In this document: positions 62,769 to 64,000 of the stretch, piece after piece
How positions within the stretch are numbered: position 1 is the stretch's first letter
How the letters are laid out: each line of letters begins with the position of its first letter
Assembly (NCBI GenBank): GCA_965243605.1
Contig: CBDEVQ010000055.1
Coordinates: forward strand, 1-64,000
Source of the DNA: JBMYYR01 sp965243605
GTDB taxonomy: Bacteria > Bacteroidota > Bacteroidia > Flavobacteriales > CAJXXR01
DNA length: 64,000 nt
Direction: 5' to 3'
Made by a program: the position numbers and the translations under genes
Notes under the pieces: model-generated
Seen by the model: the letters and a program-made list of their open reading frames with translations, nothing else
The model's database searches: none
What the model was told of the DNA's origin: nothing

Positions 62769-63671
62769 ATGAAGGTTCTTATTATAGGTTTAGGAAGTAT
62801 AGCGAAAAAACACATTAAGGCATTAAAAGAAATAGATGCCCGAGTGATTTTTTATGCCTTAAGATCTAGTGAATTGGCTGGAACATATGAGGATGTTATC
62901 AATGTCTATTTTATTCAAGATATAGAATTATTAAATATTGATTTTTGTATTATATCTTCTCCAACAGCATTACATCATCAACATATAAATCAACTTAAAA
63001 CGTTTACATTTCCGCTCTTTATTGAGAAACCATTAAGCCACACGCTCAAAATTTCAGAATTAGAACAGGATCTAAATTCTAAAAAAACATATGTAGCTTG
63101 TAATTTAAGGTTTTTGGATGCGTTAGAATATGTTAAGCAAGAAATTTTACCAGCCAATACCGAACAAATACAAGAAGTAGAAGCGTATTGTGGTTCATAC
63201 TTACCAGAGTGGAGACAAGGTGTAGATTACAAAAAGAATTATAGTGCTATTCCTGAATTAGGAGGTGGAGTACATTTAGATTTAATACACGAGGTAGATT
63301 ATATATATTGGCTTTTTGGAAAACCAATTCATCAAGTAAAAACATTAAAATCGCAATCGGCATTAAATATTGAATCTATAGATTATGCAAGTTATCAGTT
63401 TTCATATGAAGGATTTGAAACCCATATAACCTTAAATTACTATAGACCGTTACCAAAAAGAACCTTGGAAATAGTCTTTGAAACGTATATAATAAAAGTA
63501 GATTTACTCACGAATACGGTTTATAAAAATGATCAAGAGATCTATAAATCGAATCAGTTACCTATAGAAACGTATAGAAAACAGCTTGAGTATTTTATGA
63601 ACACAACCCCAACATTTAACACCTTTAAAGAAGCATTAGTGGTTTTAAATATGTGCTTAAACGAAGAATAA
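62769..63671 (+). CDS. Gfo/Idh/MocA-family oxidoreductase (PtmF-like)
   Basis: A 300-residue NAD(P)-dependent oxidoreductase. The N-terminal Rossmann motif is LIIGLGSIAKKHIKALKE and the conserved EKP-type lysine appears as FIEKPLSH; GGGVHLDLIHEVDYIYWLFG is the family block of the C-terminal domain. In Campylobacter jejuni the legionaminate locus carries ptmF and ptmA at the same place beside the CMP synthetase gene. Their exact reaction is not well defined to my knowledge. Confidence 0.8.
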   Translation: MKVLIIGLGSIAKKHIKALKEIDARVIFYALRSSELAGTYEDVINVYFIQDIELLNIDFCIISSPTALHHQHINQLKTFTFPLFIEKPLSHTLKISELEQDLNSKKTYVACNLRFLDALEYVKQEILPANTEQIQEVEAYCGSYLPEWRQGVDYKKNYSAIPELGGGVHLDLIHEVDYIYWLFGKPIHQVKTLKSQSALNIESIDYASYQFSYEGFETHITLNYYRPLPKRTLEIVFETYIIKVDLLTNTVYKNDQEIYKSNQLPIETYRKQLEYFMNTTPTFNTFKEALVVLNMCLNEE

Positions 63672-63672
63672 T

Positions 63673-64000
63673 ATGTTAGAAAACAAAATAATAATAGTTA
63701 CTGGAGGATTAGGATTATTAGGAAAAGAAATGATCCTTAATTTGAAAAGTAAAGGTGCTATTGCCATATGTGCAGATATTTCGGTTGATACGAACTTAGA
63801 AGCACATTCATTGCTATTTGATGTTACTTCTGAAAATTCTGTTTTAGCAGGATTTAATCTTGTAAAAGATCACTTTGGGAGAATAGATGGAATTGTAAAT
63901 AGTGCATATCCAAGAACAAAGGATTGGGGACAAGATTTCTCAGTCGTAAAAATGGAATCTTGGAAACAAAACATTGATCTACAACTTAATTCGGTTTGTA
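63673..64000 (+). CDS. Short-chain dehydrogenase (PtmA-like), 3' end outside window
   Basis: The first 109 codons of an SDR: NKIIIVTGGLGLLGKEMI (TGGxGxxG), ADISVD, FDVTSENSV, FGRIDGIVNSAYPRTKDWGQ (NSAYP replaces the usual NNAG, typical of PtmA-like SDRs) and the frame still open at base 64000. It starts 1 base after the previous stop. With legF and the PtmF-like gene it reproduces the Campylobacter ptm gene set. Confidence 0.82.
   Translation, partial: MLENKIIIVTGGLGLLGKEMILNLKSKGAIAICADISVDTNLEAHSLLFDVTSENSVLAGFNLVKDHFGRIDGIVNSAYPRTKDWGQDFSVVKMESWKQNIDLQLNSVC

Overview
The window is AT-rich chromosomal DNA that looks like a marine-type member of the Flavobacteriaceae (Bacteroidota). The evidence is the set of gliding and type IX secretion genes (gldA, a complete sprA, a porQ-like gene), T9SS-type C-terminal sorting tails, a bacillithiol deacetylase, VTGGAGFIG-type capsule genes arranged as in flavobacteria, and promoters of the Bacteroidota form TAnnTTTG. 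No rRNA, tRNA or CRISPR array was seen; one structural RNA (the SRP 4.5S RNA, ffs) is present.

Layout. 1-9.1 kb: 3' end of purB, a large secreted Asp-box beta-propeller protein, an SF1 helicase with a nuclease-like tail, about 0.7 kb without a gene, and asd. 9.5-17.4 kb: an eroded accessory region with a serine-acetyltransferase-like gene and a 60-bp duplicate of part of it, small orphan genes, a YwqK/MORN lipoprotein, one intact IS1-family element, several decayed IS1-family left ends, an intact IS3-family element that splits a small gene, remnants of an Rhs/YD-repeat protein and of toxin-like C-termini each followed by a small possible immunity gene, and short hairpin repeats nested in the IS remnants. 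17.5-31 kb: housekeeping and envelope genes (msrA, bshB1, an EamA transporter, trxB, 5-formyl-THF cyclo-ligase, porQ, a GWxTD protein, acyltransferase, glycosyltransferases, secreted endonuclease I, ffs, a Dph6-like ATPase, a YgiD-like dioxygenase). 31-44 kb: gldA, maeB, ruvA, sprA, gcvH, a VanZ-like gene and tonB. 44-64 kb: a capsule or O-antigen locus running off the right edge.

How the genes work together. SprA (outer-membrane translocon), PorQ and GldA belong to the gliding/T9SS machinery; endonuclease I and perhaps the 211-residue protein are likely cargo. The right-hand locus begins with an export lipoprotein (Wza-like) and a tyrosine autokinase (Wzc-like), then makes two uncommon sugars. 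RmlA, RmlB, two tandem FdtA-type ketoisomerases, an FdtC-type acetyltransferase and an FdtB-type aminotransferase form a dTDP-3-acetamido-3,6-dideoxyhexose (Fuc3NAc or Qui3NAc type) pathway. LegB, LegC, LegH, LegI, LegG, PtmE, LegF, a PtmF-like oxidoreductase and a PtmA-like SDR form a legionaminic-acid pathway of the GDP-linked Campylobacter type, giving a CMP-nonulosonate. Two glycosyltransferases lie between the sugar modules.

The most unusual part is 11.6-17.4 kb. At least six IS1-type left ends share the core GGTAAYGTA. Several fuse to the 3' ends of small genes and supply their last codons or their stop codon. With the Rhs and toxin-tail fragments this reads as a polymorphic-toxin/immunity locus taken apart by repeated insertion.
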